Origin: Xanthobacteraceae bacterium | Lineage (GTDB): Bacteria > Pseudomonadota > Alphaproteobacteria > Rhizobiales > Xanthobacteraceae | Length of the DNA: 64,000 nt | Assembly (NCBI GenBank): GCA_029266425.1 | Contig: JAQSWY010000001.1 | Location: forward strand, 186,001 to 250,000 | Reading direction: 5' to 3' | In this document: positions 26,916 to 36,141 of the stretch, piece by piece | How the letters are laid out: each line of letters opens with the position of its first letter | How positions within the stretch are numbered: position 1 is the stretch's first letter | Position numbers and translations under genes: made by a program | Notes under the pieces: generated by a model | What the model was told of the DNA's origin: nothing | Database searches by the model: none | Seen by the model: only the letters and a program-made list of their open reading frames with translations

Positions 26916-27776
26916 TCACGCGAAGCGCTTCGCGCCGGCGACGCACAGCACCACCAGTCCGGTCACCGCGATCATCGGCCAGGCGACCGGCTCGTGCAGC
27001 AGCAGTCCGGCGAGCGCCAGCCCGAAGAAGGGCTGGAGCAGTTGTAACTGCCCGACGCCGGCGATCCCGCCCAACGCAAGCCCGCGATACCAGAACACGA
27101 AGCCGATCAGCATGCTGAAGACGGAGACATAAGCGAGCCCGGCCCAGACCGGGAGGCTGATCCCGCTCCACGTCTCGGGACGGGTCGCAAGCGCGGCCAG
27201 CGCCATGACGGGCAGCGACAGCACGAGCGCCCAGGAGATGACCTGCCATCCGCCGAGCCGGCGCGACAGCGTCGCTCCCTCGGCATAGCCGAGCCCGCAG
27301 AGCAGGATCGCCGCGACCATCAGGAGGTCGCCGACGAGCGAGCCGCCGCCACTTTGCGAGAACGCGAAACCGGCGACCGAGAGCCCGCCAATGATGGAGA
27401 ACAGCCAGAAGGCCGGCTTTGGCCGCTCCCCGCCACGCAGCACCCCGAACAGCGCGGTGGCGAGCGGCAGCAGCCCGACGAAGACGATCGAATGCGCCGA
27501 GGTGATCTGCTGCAGGGCGAGGGCGGTCAGCAGCGGAAAGCCGATCACCACGCCGAGTGCCACGATGGCGAGCGAGGCGAGGTCGCTCGATGCAGGGCGC
27601 CGTTGCCGCAGCGCCCAGAGCAGGGCGGCGCCGAGCACCGCGGCGATCACCGCGCGCGCCGAGGTCAGGAACAGCGGGGTGAAGCCGCCCACCGCGACCC
27701 GGGTCGCCGGCAGCGAGCCGCTGAAGATGATCACCCCGAGGAGGCCGCTGCCCCACCCGTCCGTCGTCCGCTGCAT
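26916..27776 (-). CDS. EamA-family (DMT superfamily) exporter
   Basis: A 286-residue protein with ten predicted transmembrane helices as two EamA repeats. The first includes the conserved LTSARAVIAAVLGA and SAHSIVFVGLLPLATALFG; the second includes LQLLQPFFGLALAGLLLHEP. It exports small metabolites or amino acids; the exact substrate is unknown. ATG 27776 with GGGAGGACGAGG is chosen because the sequence upstream is non-membrane and overlaps the divergent regulator region. MocR-type regulators often control a divergent transporter such as this. Confidence 0.85.
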   Translation of the reverse strand: MQRTTDGWGSGLLGVIIFSGSLPATRVAVGGFTPLFLTSARAVIAAVLGAALLWALRQRRPASSDLASLAIVALGVVIGFPLLTALALQQITSAHSIVFVGLLPLATALFGVLRGGERPKPAFWLFSIIGGLSVAGFAFSQSGGGSLVGDLLMVAAILLCGLGYAEGATLSRRLGGWQVISWALVLSLPVMALAALATRPETWSGISLPVWAGLAYVSVFSMLIGFVFWYRGLALGGIAGVGQLQLLQPFFGLALAGLLLHEPVAWPMIAVTGLVVLCVAGAKRFA

Positions 27777-27840
27777 GGCCTCGTCCTCCCGCTGCGGCGG
27801 GCGTAGCGCGGTCGGGCTGGTTGCAACAGCAACAGTCCGG

Positions 27841-27860
27841 TACAGTTCAGCCAAACTGTA
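27841..27860. promoter_or_regulatory. Inverted-repeat operator in EamA/MocR divergent region
   Basis: TACAGTT-CAGCCA-AACTGTA is a perfect 7-bp dyad midway between the divergent exporter and MocR genes, overlapping the region where both promoters must lie. It is the strongest dyad in this 122-base gap. It is probably the MocR binding site, inferred from position. Confidence 0.5.
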
Positions 27861-27898
27861 TGGGCCAATGTACCGATACACTTGAGTGGCGATCGAAA

Positions 27899-29296
27899 AT
27901 GAAGAGCGACACCAGCACCCGCACCGGCGAGGTGATGAATGCGATCCATCGAAAAATCGCGACCCGCGCGCTTTCCCCCGGCGAGAAGCTGCCCTCGATC
28001 CGCAGCTTCGCCGCCACCATGCGGGTGTCGCCTTCGACCGTCGTCGAGGCGTATGACCGGCTGGCCGCGGAAGGCGTGATCCGCTCCCGGCGCGGTTCGG
28101 GCTTCTATGTTTCCGGCCCCGCACAGCCGCTCGCGCTGGCTGAGGTCGAGGCCCGGCGCGACCGGGCGATCGATCCCCTGTGGGTGTCGCGCCAATCGCT
28201 CGATACCGGTGCGGAGATGCTGAAGCCCGGCTGCGGCTGGCTGCCGTCCGACTGGATGCCCAATGCCGCCATCCGCCGCGCCATCCGCAGCCTCGCGCGG
28301 GCCGACGATCCCGTCCTGGCGGACTATGCCAACACGCGGGGGGCGCTTGCCCTGCGCCGGCTGCTGGTCCGCCAGTTTGCGGGGGAGGGCATCGATGCGC
28401 GGGCGGACCAGATCCTCCTCACCTCATCGGGGACCCAGGCGATCGACCTGATCTGCCGGTATGTGCTGCAGCCCGGCGACACCGTGCTGGTGGACGATCC
28501 GTGCTACTTCAATTTCCAGGCCCTGCTGCGCGCTCATCAGGCGAAGCTCGTCAGCGTGCCCTACACGCCGACCGGACCCGATCCCGCGCTCTTCGCCGAG
28601 GTGCTGGCCTCGCACCGGCCGCGCCTCTACATCACCAATTCCGCGCTCCACAACCCGACCGGCGCGACCATCTCTCCCCAGACCGCCCACCGTTTGCTGA
28701 ACGCGGCCGCCGCCCATGACCTCACCATCGTCGAGGACGACATCTTCGCCGACCTCGAGCCCGAACCCTCGCCGCGCCTTGCTGCCCTCGACGGCCTGTC
28801 GCGGGTGATCCGGATCGGCAGTTTTTCCAAGACCCTGTCCGCCTCGATCCGCTGCGGCTACATCGCGGGACGTGCCGACTGGATCGAGCCGCTGGTCGAC
28901 CTTCAGGTGGTGACGAACTTCGGCGGGCCGAGCCCCGTCGCGGCGGCACTGGTGTTCGACACCCTGAGCGACGGCAGCTACCGCAAGCATCTGGACGCGC
29001 TCCGCCGGCGCCTGTCGAAAGCGCGCCGCGAGGGCGAGGCGAAGCTGGCGGCGCTCGGCATCCGGCCCTGGTTGATGCCGCGCGGCGGCTTCTATCTCTG
29101 GTGCCGCCTGCCGGACGGTCGCGATGCCGCCGACCTCGCCCGCGCGGCGCTGCAGGAAAATCTCGTGCTCGCTCCTGGCAACGTCTTCAGCCTCTCCCAA
29201 TCGGCGCCGGACTTCATGCGCTTCAACGTAGCGCAGATGGGCGATCCTCGGGTGTGGGCCGTGCTCGCACAGGCGCTGGCTGGGCAGACGAGGTAG
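27899..29296 (+). CDS. MocR-type regulator (GntR winged helix fused to aminotransferase-like domain)
   Basis: A 465-residue fusion. The N-terminal GntR-type winged helix (IATRALSPGEKLPSIRSFAATMRVSPSTVVEAYDRL) is joined to a fold-type I PLP domain with TSSGTQAIDLIC, SALHNPTG and the Schiff-base Lys in IGSFSKTLSASIRCGYI. MocR proteins sense PLP-linked amino compounds and control vitamin B6, GABA or transporter genes. ATG 27899 is chosen because it begins the GntR fold; the upstream in-frame extension is Gln-rich and covers the operator. Confidence 0.9.
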   Translation: MKSDTSTRTGEVMNAIHRKIATRALSPGEKLPSIRSFAATMRVSPSTVVEAYDRLAAEGVIRSRRGSGFYVSGPAQPLALAEVEARRDRAIDPLWVSRQSLDTGAEMLKPGCGWLPSDWMPNAAIRRAIRSLARADDPVLADYANTRGALALRRLLVRQFAGEGIDARADQILLTSSGTQAIDLICRYVLQPGDTVLVDDPCYFNFQALLRAHQAKLVSVPYTPTGPDPALFAEVLASHRPRLYITNSALHNPTGATISPQTAHRLLNAAAAHDLTIVEDDIFADLEPEPSPRLAALDGLSRVIRIGSFSKTLSASIRCGYIAGRADWIEPLVDLQVVTNFGGPSPVAAALVFDTLSDGSYRKHLDALRRRLSKARREGEAKLAALGIRPWLMPRGGFYLWCRLPDGRDAADLARAALQENLVLAPGNVFSLSQSAPDFMRFNVAQMGDPRVWAVLAQALAGQTR

Positions 29297-29339
29297 CGTT
29301 GGGCCGATGTGCAGGGCACAGCCACGTCACCAAAAGTGC

Positions 29340-29421
29340 GTCATGGCCGGGCTTGTCCCGGCCATCCACGGTTGCCCCCTTTGTCACGGACGTGGATGCC
29401 CGGGACAAGCCCAGGCATGAC
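29340..29421. repeat. Intergenic bipartite palindrome, family I, copy d
   Basis: Stem one GGCCGGGCTTGTCCCGGCC is the same as in copy a (7854); stem two is CCCGGGACAAGCCCAGG, with ends GTCAT and ATGAC. The linker CCACGGTTG is shared with copy a. It lies between convergent mocR-type and ddl genes. Confidence 0.8.
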
Positions 29422-29446
29422 GCGCCGGAGGATGACGCCTACGCCG

Positions 29447-30523
29447 TCAGGTGGACCGGGCGGCGCGGGCCAGGCCGTGCGCGACCAGCCGGTCGATGAT
29501 CTCGGGATAGCTGACGCCGCTTGCCGCCATCGCCTTGGAATACATGCTGATATCGGTGAAACCGGGAATGGTGTTGAGCTCGTTGACGAGAATCCGCATA
29601 TCCGTTGTCACGAAGAAATCGACGCGCGCCATCCCATCGCAGCCCACCACCTGGAAGGCTTTTGCCGCCATCGCGCGGATATTGGCTTCGACCTCGTCCG
29701 GCAGCTCCGCCGGGACCTTCAACGCTGCGCCATCCGCGTCGATATATTTGGCGTCGTAGCTGTAGAAGCCGTGGCTCTCCGCCGGCACGATCTCGCCGGG
29801 CCGTGACACGAACAGACCGCCCTCGGTGTCCTCCAGCACGCTGCACTCGATTTCGCGGCCGCGAATGAACTCCTCGGCCAGCAGTTTGCGGTCGTGCCGG
29901 AAGCCCTCGGCAAGCGCTGCGGCATAGTCCTGTTCGCTCGCGACCTTGCTCACCCCGACCGAGGAGCCCTGCCGCGCCGGCTTGATGAAGACGGGCAGCC
30001 CGAGCGCCCCTGCAAGCTCGCCGAAGCTCGGCGCCGCTCCAGGGCGGATCGTAACTGAACGCGCGGCGGGGATGCCGGCCTCGCTCAAGAGGCGCTTGGC
30101 GATGTCCTTGTCGAGCGCGGTGGCGGAACCGAGTATGCCGCAGCCGGCGAGCGGCACGCGCGCCACCTCTGCCAGCCCCTGCACCGAGCCGTCCTCGCCG
30201 GGGAGGCCGTGCAGCACCGGGAACAGGATATCGACCTTCGGCAGCTCGTAGGGCGCGCCATCGGCCGGGATCGCCATCATCCGTCCCTGTCCGCCCGGCA
30301 CCAGGCAGACTTCCGTTCCGCTCAACGGCTTCGCCAGCGTGCCGTCCTCGAAGCTGCTCAGCAGCCATCGCCCCTCGCGGGTGATGAAGACGGGGAGGGC
30401 GTCATATGTCGCGGGCGCCAGCGCGCGCATCACATTGGTCGCCGAGAGCACGGAGACATCATGCTCGGCGGAGCGCCCGCCAAAGAGCACGGCGATACGC
30501 AGTCGGTTCGGCAGCGGGGACAT
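29447..30523 (-). CDS. ddl: D-alanine--D-alanine ligase
   Basis: A 358-residue ATP-grasp ligase, the longer DdlA-like type. Motifs: FGGRSAEHDVSV near the N-terminus, LHGLPGEDGSVQG, KPARQGSSVGVSKV (ATP binding) and VNELNTIPGFT near the C-terminus. It makes the D-Ala-D-Ala dipeptide for peptidoglycan precursors. It stands outside any cell-division cluster, so it may be a second ligase besides a dcw-linked ddlB. ATG 30523 has TGGAG upstream. The terminal Phe of GFTDISMYS fits a D-Ala rather than D-Lac enzyme only loosely. Confidence 0.9.
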   Translation of the reverse strand: MSPLPNRLRIAVLFGGRSAEHDVSVLSATNVMRALAPATYDALPVFITREGRWLLSSFEDGTLAKPLSGTEVCLVPGGQGRMMAIPADGAPYELPKVDILFPVLHGLPGEDGSVQGLAEVARVPLAGCGILGSATALDKDIAKRLLSEAGIPAARSVTIRPGAAPSFGELAGALGLPVFIKPARQGSSVGVSKVASEQDYAAALAEGFRHDRKLLAEEFIRGREIECSVLEDTEGGLFVSRPGEIVPAESHGFYSYDAKYIDADGAALKVPAELPDEVEANIRAMAAKAFQVVGCDGMARVDFFVTTDMRILVNELNTIPGFTDISMYSKAMAASGVSYPEIIDRLVAHGLARAARST

Positions 30524-30558
30524 GCGAGGCTCCAGGAACATCCGTCTCTTCGGACGGC

Positions 30559-30620
30559 CTAGAGCATATTACGCAAAAGTTGAACGGCTTTTGCTCCAGC
30601 CTACTGAATCCAGAGCCCTT
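30559..30620. repeat. Intergenic repeat, family III (AGAGC element), single module
   Basis: Starts CTAGAGCAT, has an inner dyad GCAAAAG / CTTTTGC, then TTGCTCCAGCCTACTGAATC and ends CAGAGC. The second half aligns with the element at 56247-56379 over about 30 bases with few mismatches. It lies in the gap between the ABC operon and ddl. Confidence 0.65.
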
Positions 30621-30654
30621 TCGTCGCAATGCAATTACCCTGATGAGCGCCACG

Positions 30655-32370
30655 CTATATTGGCGGGTGCGGGATCGAGGACAGGAGCTCGCGGGTATAG
30701 TCCGCCTTCGGCGCCGCCATCACCTCCTCGGTCATGCCCTCCTCGACGATGCGGCCGGTCCGCATCACGATGACCCGATCGCACAGCATGCGCACCACTT
30801 CGAGGTCGTGGCTGACGAAGATGTAGCTCATGCCGAGCCGCGTCTTCAGGTCCTGCAACAGGTTCAGCACCACCGCCTGAACCGAGACGTCGAGCGCGGC
30901 GGTCGGCTCGTCCAGCACTACCAGGTCCGGATTGAGCGCGATGGCGCGGGCGATGCCGACGCGGGCCTTCTGGCCGCCTGAGAGCTGGTGGGGGAACCGG
31001 TCGAGAAGCGACGCCGGCAGGCCGACCAGCCGCGCCAGCTCCTCGACCCGCCCCCGCAAGGCCGTCCTCGAAAGCTTCTCGCCCATGCGCAGCAGCGGGT
31101 CCGCGATCGAGCGGGTCGCGGTGAAGCGCGGATTGAGGCTGTCGGTCGGATCCTGGAACACCATCTGGATGCGCCGCCGCCACGGCGAGCGGGCGAATTC
31201 CTTCGCCGGGATGGTGGAGAGGTCGGTGCCGTCGAACAGAATGCGGCCGGAGGTGGGGTCGATCAGCCGCATCAGCATCATCGAGGCGGTGGACTTGCCG
31301 CAGCCGGATTCGCCGACGACGCCGAGGCTTTCGCCGCGACCGACTTCGAAGCTGATGTCGTCCACCGCGCGGAACGGATCCTCCACCGGCCCGCGCACGC
31401 CGAACACCTTGCCGAGCCCGCTACCGGGCGTCTGGCGCGGATATTCCTTCACCAGCGCTTCCACCTTGAGCAGCGGCCCGTCGCCGCTCGGTGGAAGAGC
31501 GACGATGGGCTCGGCCGCCGGCGCATCCTCCGGCAGCAGATCGCGCAGCGTGACGCCGCGGCGCGGCGTCGCCCGCATCAGCTTTCGTGTGTAGCGATGT
31601 GTGGGGGCGCGGAAGATGGCCTCGGCGGTGGCGGTCTCCACCACCTTGCCCTTCTCCATTACCATCACCTTGTCGCAATAGGCGGCGGCGAGGCCGAGAT
31701 CATGGGTGATGAGGATGGTCGACATGTTGCGCTCGCGCGTCAGCTCGACCACGAGGTCCATCACCGCCTTCTGCGTCGTCACGTCGAGGCCGGTGGTCGG
31801 CTCGTCGGCGATCAGCAATTGCGGGCGGCAGGCGAGCGCCAGCGCGATGACAATGCGCTGGCACATGCCGCCGGAGAGCTCGAACGGATAGGCGTGGTAG
31901 CGCTCCTCGGGGCGGGCGATGCGCACTGCCTTGAGCGCCTCGATCGCCTTCTCCTTCGCATCGCTCGGCTGCGCCTGGACATGCTCGATCAGCACGTCCT
32001 CGATCTGCCGGCCCACCTTGCGGATGGGATTGAGCGCCGCGCGCGGGTTCTGGAAGATCATCGACATCTCCCGTCCGCGCAGCGCCCGCACCGTCGATTC
32101 CGGTGCGGTGCCGACCTCGACGCCGGCGAGGCGGATGGTGCCCGAGGCGATCCGCCCGGCGCGATCGAGGATGCGCATCACGGTATAGGAGGTGACGGAT
32201 TTGCCTGAACCGGACTCGCCGACAATGCCCAGCGTCTCGCCCTTGGCGAGTGAGATGTTGACCTTCTCCACAGCCCGCACCGTGCCGCGACGGGTGGCGA
32301 ACTCGACGGTGAGGTCGCGGACTTCGAGGAGGGGAGGCTGCGCGTAATTGGCCGGAGCGTGGACGTTCAT
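30655..32370 (-). CDS. Peptide/nickel-type ABC transporter, fused double ATPase
   Basis: A 571-residue protein with two complete nucleotide-binding domains (DppD and DppF types in one chain, as in GsiA). Walker A motifs are GESGSGKS and GESGCGKS. Signatures are LSGGMCQR and LSGGQKAR, and Walker B sites are LLIADEPTTGLD and LVVLDEPTAALD. It powers uptake through the two permeases upstream. The start lies 10 bases after the DppC-like stop. Last gene of the operon. Confidence 0.93.
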   Translation of the reverse strand: MNVHAPANYAQPPLLEVRDLTVEFATRRGTVRAVEKVNISLAKGETLGIVGESGSGKSVTSYTVMRILDRAGRIASGTIRLAGVEVGTAPESTVRALRGREMSMIFQNPRAALNPIRKVGRQIEDVLIEHVQAQPSDAKEKAIEALKAVRIARPEERYHAYPFELSGGMCQRIVIALALACRPQLLIADEPTTGLDVTTQKAVMDLVVELTRERNMSTILITHDLGLAAAYCDKVMVMEKGKVVETATAEAIFRAPTHRYTRKLMRATPRRGVTLRDLLPEDAPAAEPIVALPPSGDGPLLKVEALVKEYPRQTPGSGLGKVFGVRGPVEDPFRAVDDISFEVGRGESLGVVGESGCGKSTASMMLMRLIDPTSGRILFDGTDLSTIPAKEFARSPWRRRIQMVFQDPTDSLNPRFTATRSIADPLLRMGEKLSRTALRGRVEELARLVGLPASLLDRFPHQLSGGQKARVGIARAIALNPDLVVLDEPTAALDVSVQAVVLNLLQDLKTRLGMSYIFVSHDLEVVRMLCDRVIVMRTGRIVEEGMTEEVMAAPKADYTRELLSSIPHPPI

Positions 32371-32380
32371 GGCCTTCTCC

Positions 32381-33256
32381 TCACGTCCGGCGTTGCGGGT
32401 CGACGAGGTCGCGCAGGCCGTCGCCGAGCAGATTGAAGCAGAACACCGCGAGCATCAGCGCCGCCCCAGGGAAGAAGGCGATCCACCATTCGCCGGAGAC
32501 GATGAAGGAGGCGCCCTCCGCCACCATGATCCCCCATTCCGGCGTCGGCGGGCGCACCCCGAGCCCGATGAAGGACAGGCCGGCCGCATTGAGGATGGCG
32601 TAGCCCATGGTGAGCGAGACCTGCACCATCATGATCGGCAATATGTTCGGTGCGATCTGCGTCAGCAGGATGCGCATCTCCGAATTGCCGCACAGCCGCG
32701 CCGCCTGCACGAAGCCGGCCTCGCGGCGGACGTTCGCCTCCGCCCGGGCGACGCGCACATAAAGCGGGAAATTGATGATGGCGGTGGCGATGACGATGTT
32801 GGTCACCGTATTGCCGAGCGCGGCGACGATGCCCATGGCCAGCACGAACAGCGGGAAGGCCATGATGGTGTCGGAGACGCGCCCGACGATGCGGTCGGTC
32901 CAGCCGCCGAAATAGCCCGAGGCGATGCCGGCAAAGCCGCCCGCGAGGAACACCAGCGCCACCGAGGCGATGGCGATGATCATGTCGAGCCGGGTCGCCA
33001 CGACCACCCGGCTGAAGATGTCGCGGCCGAGCTGGTCGGTGCCGAACCAGTGCGCCAGGGACGGCGCCTGCAAGGCCGCCGCGGTGTCGCTGGCAAGCGG
33101 ATCATAGAGCACGATCCACGGCCCGATCAGCGCGGCGGCGACGAGCAGCGCGAACAGCGCGAAAGCGACGCCCGTCACCGGGTTCTCGGTGACGATGTGC
33201 TTCAGGTGCGCGAGGAGGCTGTCCTCGGCGGCGGCAGGAGAGCTGGCGATGCTCAT
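32381..33256 (-). CDS. Dipeptide-type ABC permease (DppC-like)
   Basis: A 291-residue inner-membrane permease with the DppC layout: N-terminal helix, FGTDQLGRDIFSRV, about five further helices and the EAA loop (EANVRREAGFVQAARLCG). It pairs with the DppB-like protein. ATG 33256 overlaps the preceding stop by four bases (ATGA), fixing the start and showing translational coupling. Confidence 0.92.
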   Translation of the reverse strand: MSIASSPAAAEDSLLAHLKHIVTENPVTGVAFALFALLVAAALIGPWIVLYDPLASDTAAALQAPSLAHWFGTDQLGRDIFSRVVVATRLDMIIAIASVALVFLAGGFAGIASGYFGGWTDRIVGRVSDTIMAFPLFVLAMGIVAALGNTVTNIVIATAIINFPLYVRVARAEANVRREAGFVQAARLCGNSEMRILLTQIAPNILPIMMVQVSLTMGYAILNAAGLSFIGLGVRPPTPEWGIMVAEGASFIVSGEWWIAFFPGAALMLAVFCFNLLGDGLRDLVDPQRRT

Positions 33257-34266
33257 GCCTCGATCCTCACGCGCGGGTCGACAAGGCCGTAGACGATGTC
33301 GATGGCGAGGTTGAGCAGCACATAGAGGATCGCCATGGCGAGCACGAAGCCCTGCACCGGCGCATAGTCCGAGGTGATGAGCGCCTCGATGGCGTAGGAG
33401 CCGATGCCCGGCCAGGCGAACACCTTCTCCACCAGCACATTGGCGCCGAGCAGGAAGGAGAACACCATGCCGAGCGTGGTGATCACCGGGAGCAGCGCGT
33501 TGCGGAAGGCATAGCCCATCACGACCTTGGAGGGCCTGAGACCGCTCGCCCGCGCCGTGCGCACGAAATCCGAGGCCAGCACCGCCAGCATCGAGGCGCG
33601 GGTCATGCGGGCGATCGGCGCCAGCGAGAAGATGGCGAGCGTCACCGCCGGGAGCCAGATCTGCGACCAGGCGGCGCGGAAGGTCTCGATGTCGGCGGTG
33701 AGCAGGCTGTCGACGAGGTAGAAGCCGGTCACCGGATCGGGCGCGATGTAGAACACGTCGAGCCGGCCGAGCGGCGCCGGCGCCCAGCCGAGCTTGAAAT
33801 AGAACATATAGACCAGCAGGAGGCCGGTGAAGAAGACGGGGAGCGAGACGCCGGCGGTCGCGATGATCCGGCACAGATGATCGATCCAGGAGCCCTCCTT
33901 CACCGCCGCCATGATGCCGAGCGGCACCGCCACCGCGATCGAGATGAGGAGGCCGAGCAGCGTCAGTTCGGCGGAGGCCGGCAGTCGGTTCCTTATGTCG
34001 TCGAACACCGGCTGGCCGGTGGTGAGCGAGGTGCCGAGATTGCCCGTGGCGAGGTCCTTCACATAGGCGAGGAATTGCACCGGCAGCGGCTGGTCGAGGC
34101 CGAGCTTGGTCTTGATCTCGGCAATGGCCTCAGGGGTCGCCGCCGGCCCGGCGAAATAGGCCGCGGTGTCGCCCGGCAGCACCCGAGTCAGGAGGAAGGT
34201 GACGATGATCACGCCGACGATGCTCGGCACTGCCGTCATCAGGCGCTTGGCGATCTGTGCAAGCAA
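33253..34266 (-). CDS. Dipeptide-type ABC permease (DppB-like)
   Basis: A 337-residue permease with the DppB hallmark N-terminus (TAVPSIVGVIIVTFLLTRVLPGD), six predicted helices and the EAA loop (RTARASGLRPSKVVMGYAFRNALLP). The start is TTG at 34266: a perfect AAGGAGG lies seven bases upstream, and the residues AQIAKRL in front of the first helix are normal for the family. ATG 34239 would cut into that segment. A 39-base gap separates it from the binding protein. Confidence 0.92.
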   Translation of the reverse strand: MLAQIAKRLMTAVPSIVGVIIVTFLLTRVLPGDTAAYFAGPAATPEAIAEIKTKLGLDQPLPVQFLAYVKDLATGNLGTSLTTGQPVFDDIRNRLPASAELTLLGLLISIAVAVPLGIMAAVKEGSWIDHLCRIIATAGVSLPVFFTGLLLVYMFYFKLGWAPAPLGRLDVFYIAPDPVTGFYLVDSLLTADIETFRAAWSQIWLPAVTLAIFSLAPIARMTRASMLAVLASDFVRTARASGLRPSKVVMGYAFRNALLPVITTLGMVFSFLLGANVLVEKVFAWPGIGSYAIEALITSDYAPVQGFVLAMAILYVLLNLAIDIVYGLVDPRVRIEA

Positions 34267-34305
34267 CGCGGCCTCCTTGTCGGCTGGACGGCGGGTGGGG
34301 GCGCG

Positions 34306-35934
34306 TCAGGTTTTGGAAAGCGTCCGATAGTCGAGCTGGCGGTGGAACCAGTATTGATAGCCGCTCACCTGCTTCTGCATGGCGACGCTGAGATAGGGCT
34401 GGAACAGCGGGATGCGCGGCACCTCGGCAAAGGCGAGGTCGATGAAGCCCTTGACGTCGGTGGTGTAGGTGGGCCAGTCGGCCTTGGCGGCGGCGGTGCG
34501 CGCGCCGTCGATCAGTGTGTCCATCGCCGGGTTCTTGTAGCCCATGGTGTTGAACACCGCGTTCTGGCCATGATAGCACCAGAAGAAGAAGTATTCGGGA
34601 TAGTCGAGCCAGCCCGAGAAGAAGTTGACGATCAGCGGCATCTCCTTCTTCAGCAGTTCGCCGCGCCAGTTGGCGCCGGGGATCTTGTTGAGCGTGGTGC
34701 GGATGCCGATTTGGGCGAGGCTCTCCTGCACCAGCGTCGCCAGGGGTTCGTTCACCGCGCCGGCGCCGAGGTCGAACGAGAGCGTGGTCTCGAAGCCTTC
34801 GGGATAGCCGCCTTCCGTCAGCAGCGCCTTGGCCTTGGCGAGATCGATGTTGTAGCCGTGGGCCTGTGGCCAGGCCGGCTCGCTCGCCAGGTTCGTGGCG
34901 CCGCCGAACATCGGCTTGGCGAGGCCGAACATCACCGCGTCCATGATCTTCTGGTAGGGCAGGGCGTAGGCCACCGCCTGGCGCACCGCCACCTTGTCGA
35001 ATGGCGGCTTGTTCACGTTCATGCCGATATAGGTGATGCCGTTGCCGATCGGGTTCGACACCACCGCGACCTTGCCGCCGGCTTTCAGCTCGACGAAATC
35101 CTTGGACGGCAGGTCGAACGAGATGTCGGCATCGCCGCGTTCCACCAGCGCGCGCCGGTTGCCGGCGGAGGGCACCATGCGCCAGATGACGCGCTTCAGG
35201 GCCGGCTTTGGTCCGCTGGTCCAGGCGTCGTTGCGCTCATAGACCACCTCGGTGCCGGGCTGCCAGCGTGTCACCTTGTAGGCGCCGCCGCCGGCGGTGT
35301 TCTGCTTGGTGTATTCGAGGCCCCAGGGGTCCTGCGCGGTCGCCTTGGACTTCACCAGCTTCGAATTGAACACGCAGGGTACGATCACCGCGAGGTCGGG
35401 CATGGTCAGCCGATCGGGGCGGAGGAAGTCGACGCGGAAGGTGCGCTCGTCCACCGCGACGAACTGCTCGGGCTTCTCCAGCGAGCCGGCCTTCATCTGG
35501 AAGGTGGGGAAGCCGCCGACCGTCACCGCGCGGTCGAACGACCATTTCACGTCCTCCGCCGTCAGCGGCGAGCCGTCATGGAATTTGGCGTCCTTGCGCA
35601 GCTTGAAGGTCACCGAGGTCGGAGTCTCGGTCCATTCCTCGGCGAGCTCGGGGGTCAGTTTGTCGCGGTCGTAGGAGCGGGTGCCGTCGGGAAGCGTCTT
35701 CGAGCCGTAGCTCATCAGCCGGTCGTAGCAGTTCCACGCCACCTCATAGCCCGGCCGGTTGGAGCCGACCCCATGAATGTCGAGATTGTTCGGCCCGCCC
35801 TCGGTGACGAGGAGCAGCGTCTCGGCCCGCGCCGACTGGGCATTGGCGGAGGACCACACCGCTGGGGCAGCGACGCCGGTGGCAGCCGCAGAGGAGAGGA
35901 CGGACGCTGACTTCAGGGATTCGCGACGGTTCAT
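34306..35934 (-). CDS. ABC transporter substrate-binding protein, peptide family 5
   Basis: A 542-residue SBP_bac_5 protein. The signal peptide includes NRRESLKSASVLSSAAATG, a possible Tat or Sec signal, and cleavage is likely after NAQS. The body has DGTRSYDRDKLTPELAEEW and DAKFHDGSPLTAEDVKWSFDR, the family core. It delivers peptides or related solutes to the permease pair. ATG 35934 is chosen as the start of the signal. It is the first gene of the operon; a FadR-type regulator is divergent to it. Confidence 0.92.
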   Translation of the reverse strand: MNRRESLKSASVLSSAAATGVAAPAVWSSANAQSARAETLLLVTEGGPNNLDIHGVGSNRPGYEVAWNCYDRLMSYGSKTLPDGTRSYDRDKLTPELAEEWTETPTSVTFKLRKDAKFHDGSPLTAEDVKWSFDRAVTVGGFPTFQMKAGSLEKPEQFVAVDERTFRVDFLRPDRLTMPDLAVIVPCVFNSKLVKSKATAQDPWGLEYTKQNTAGGGAYKVTRWQPGTEVVYERNDAWTSGPKPALKRVIWRMVPSAGNRRALVERGDADISFDLPSKDFVELKAGGKVAVVSNPIGNGITYIGMNVNKPPFDKVAVRQAVAYALPYQKIMDAVMFGLAKPMFGGATNLASEPAWPQAHGYNIDLAKAKALLTEGGYPEGFETTLSFDLGAGAVNEPLATLVQESLAQIGIRTTLNKIPGANWRGELLKKEMPLIVNFFSGWLDYPEYFFFWCYHGQNAVFNTMGYKNPAMDTLIDGARTAAAKADWPTYTTDVKGFIDLAFAEVPRIPLFQPYLSVAMQKQVSGYQYWFHRQLDYRTLSKT

Positions 35935-36001
35935 GACCAGGGCTCCGATCCGGCCAAGACGGCTCAAGCCGCTCCGGCCGCTATGCATTCTCCGCCATGA
36001 C

Positions 36002-36013
36002 TGTGCATGCAAT
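36002..36013. promoter_or_regulatory. Candidate operator between ABC operon and FadR-type regulator
   Basis: TGTGCATGCAAT, containing the perfect 8-bp dyad TGCATGCA, lies about 70 bases before the binding-protein start. FCD-class GntR regulators bind short dyads, but this site does not match a published consensus closely. Confidence 0.25.
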
Positions 36014-36141
36014 TTAGAGGGATTGCGTGCTGAAATAGAGATCATCGTCGCTCATTTTCTGGGCTGTGTGCATTCGCGGATTTATGCGAGACATTGAGGG
36101 TGATTTTCGCGCTGACAGCAGCGGGATAGGGCCTGCGCCTG

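Noticed and set aside
33877-35910. Plus-strand frame across the peptide-binding-protein gene
   Set aside because: It is antisense to a binding protein with a signal peptide and family motifs.
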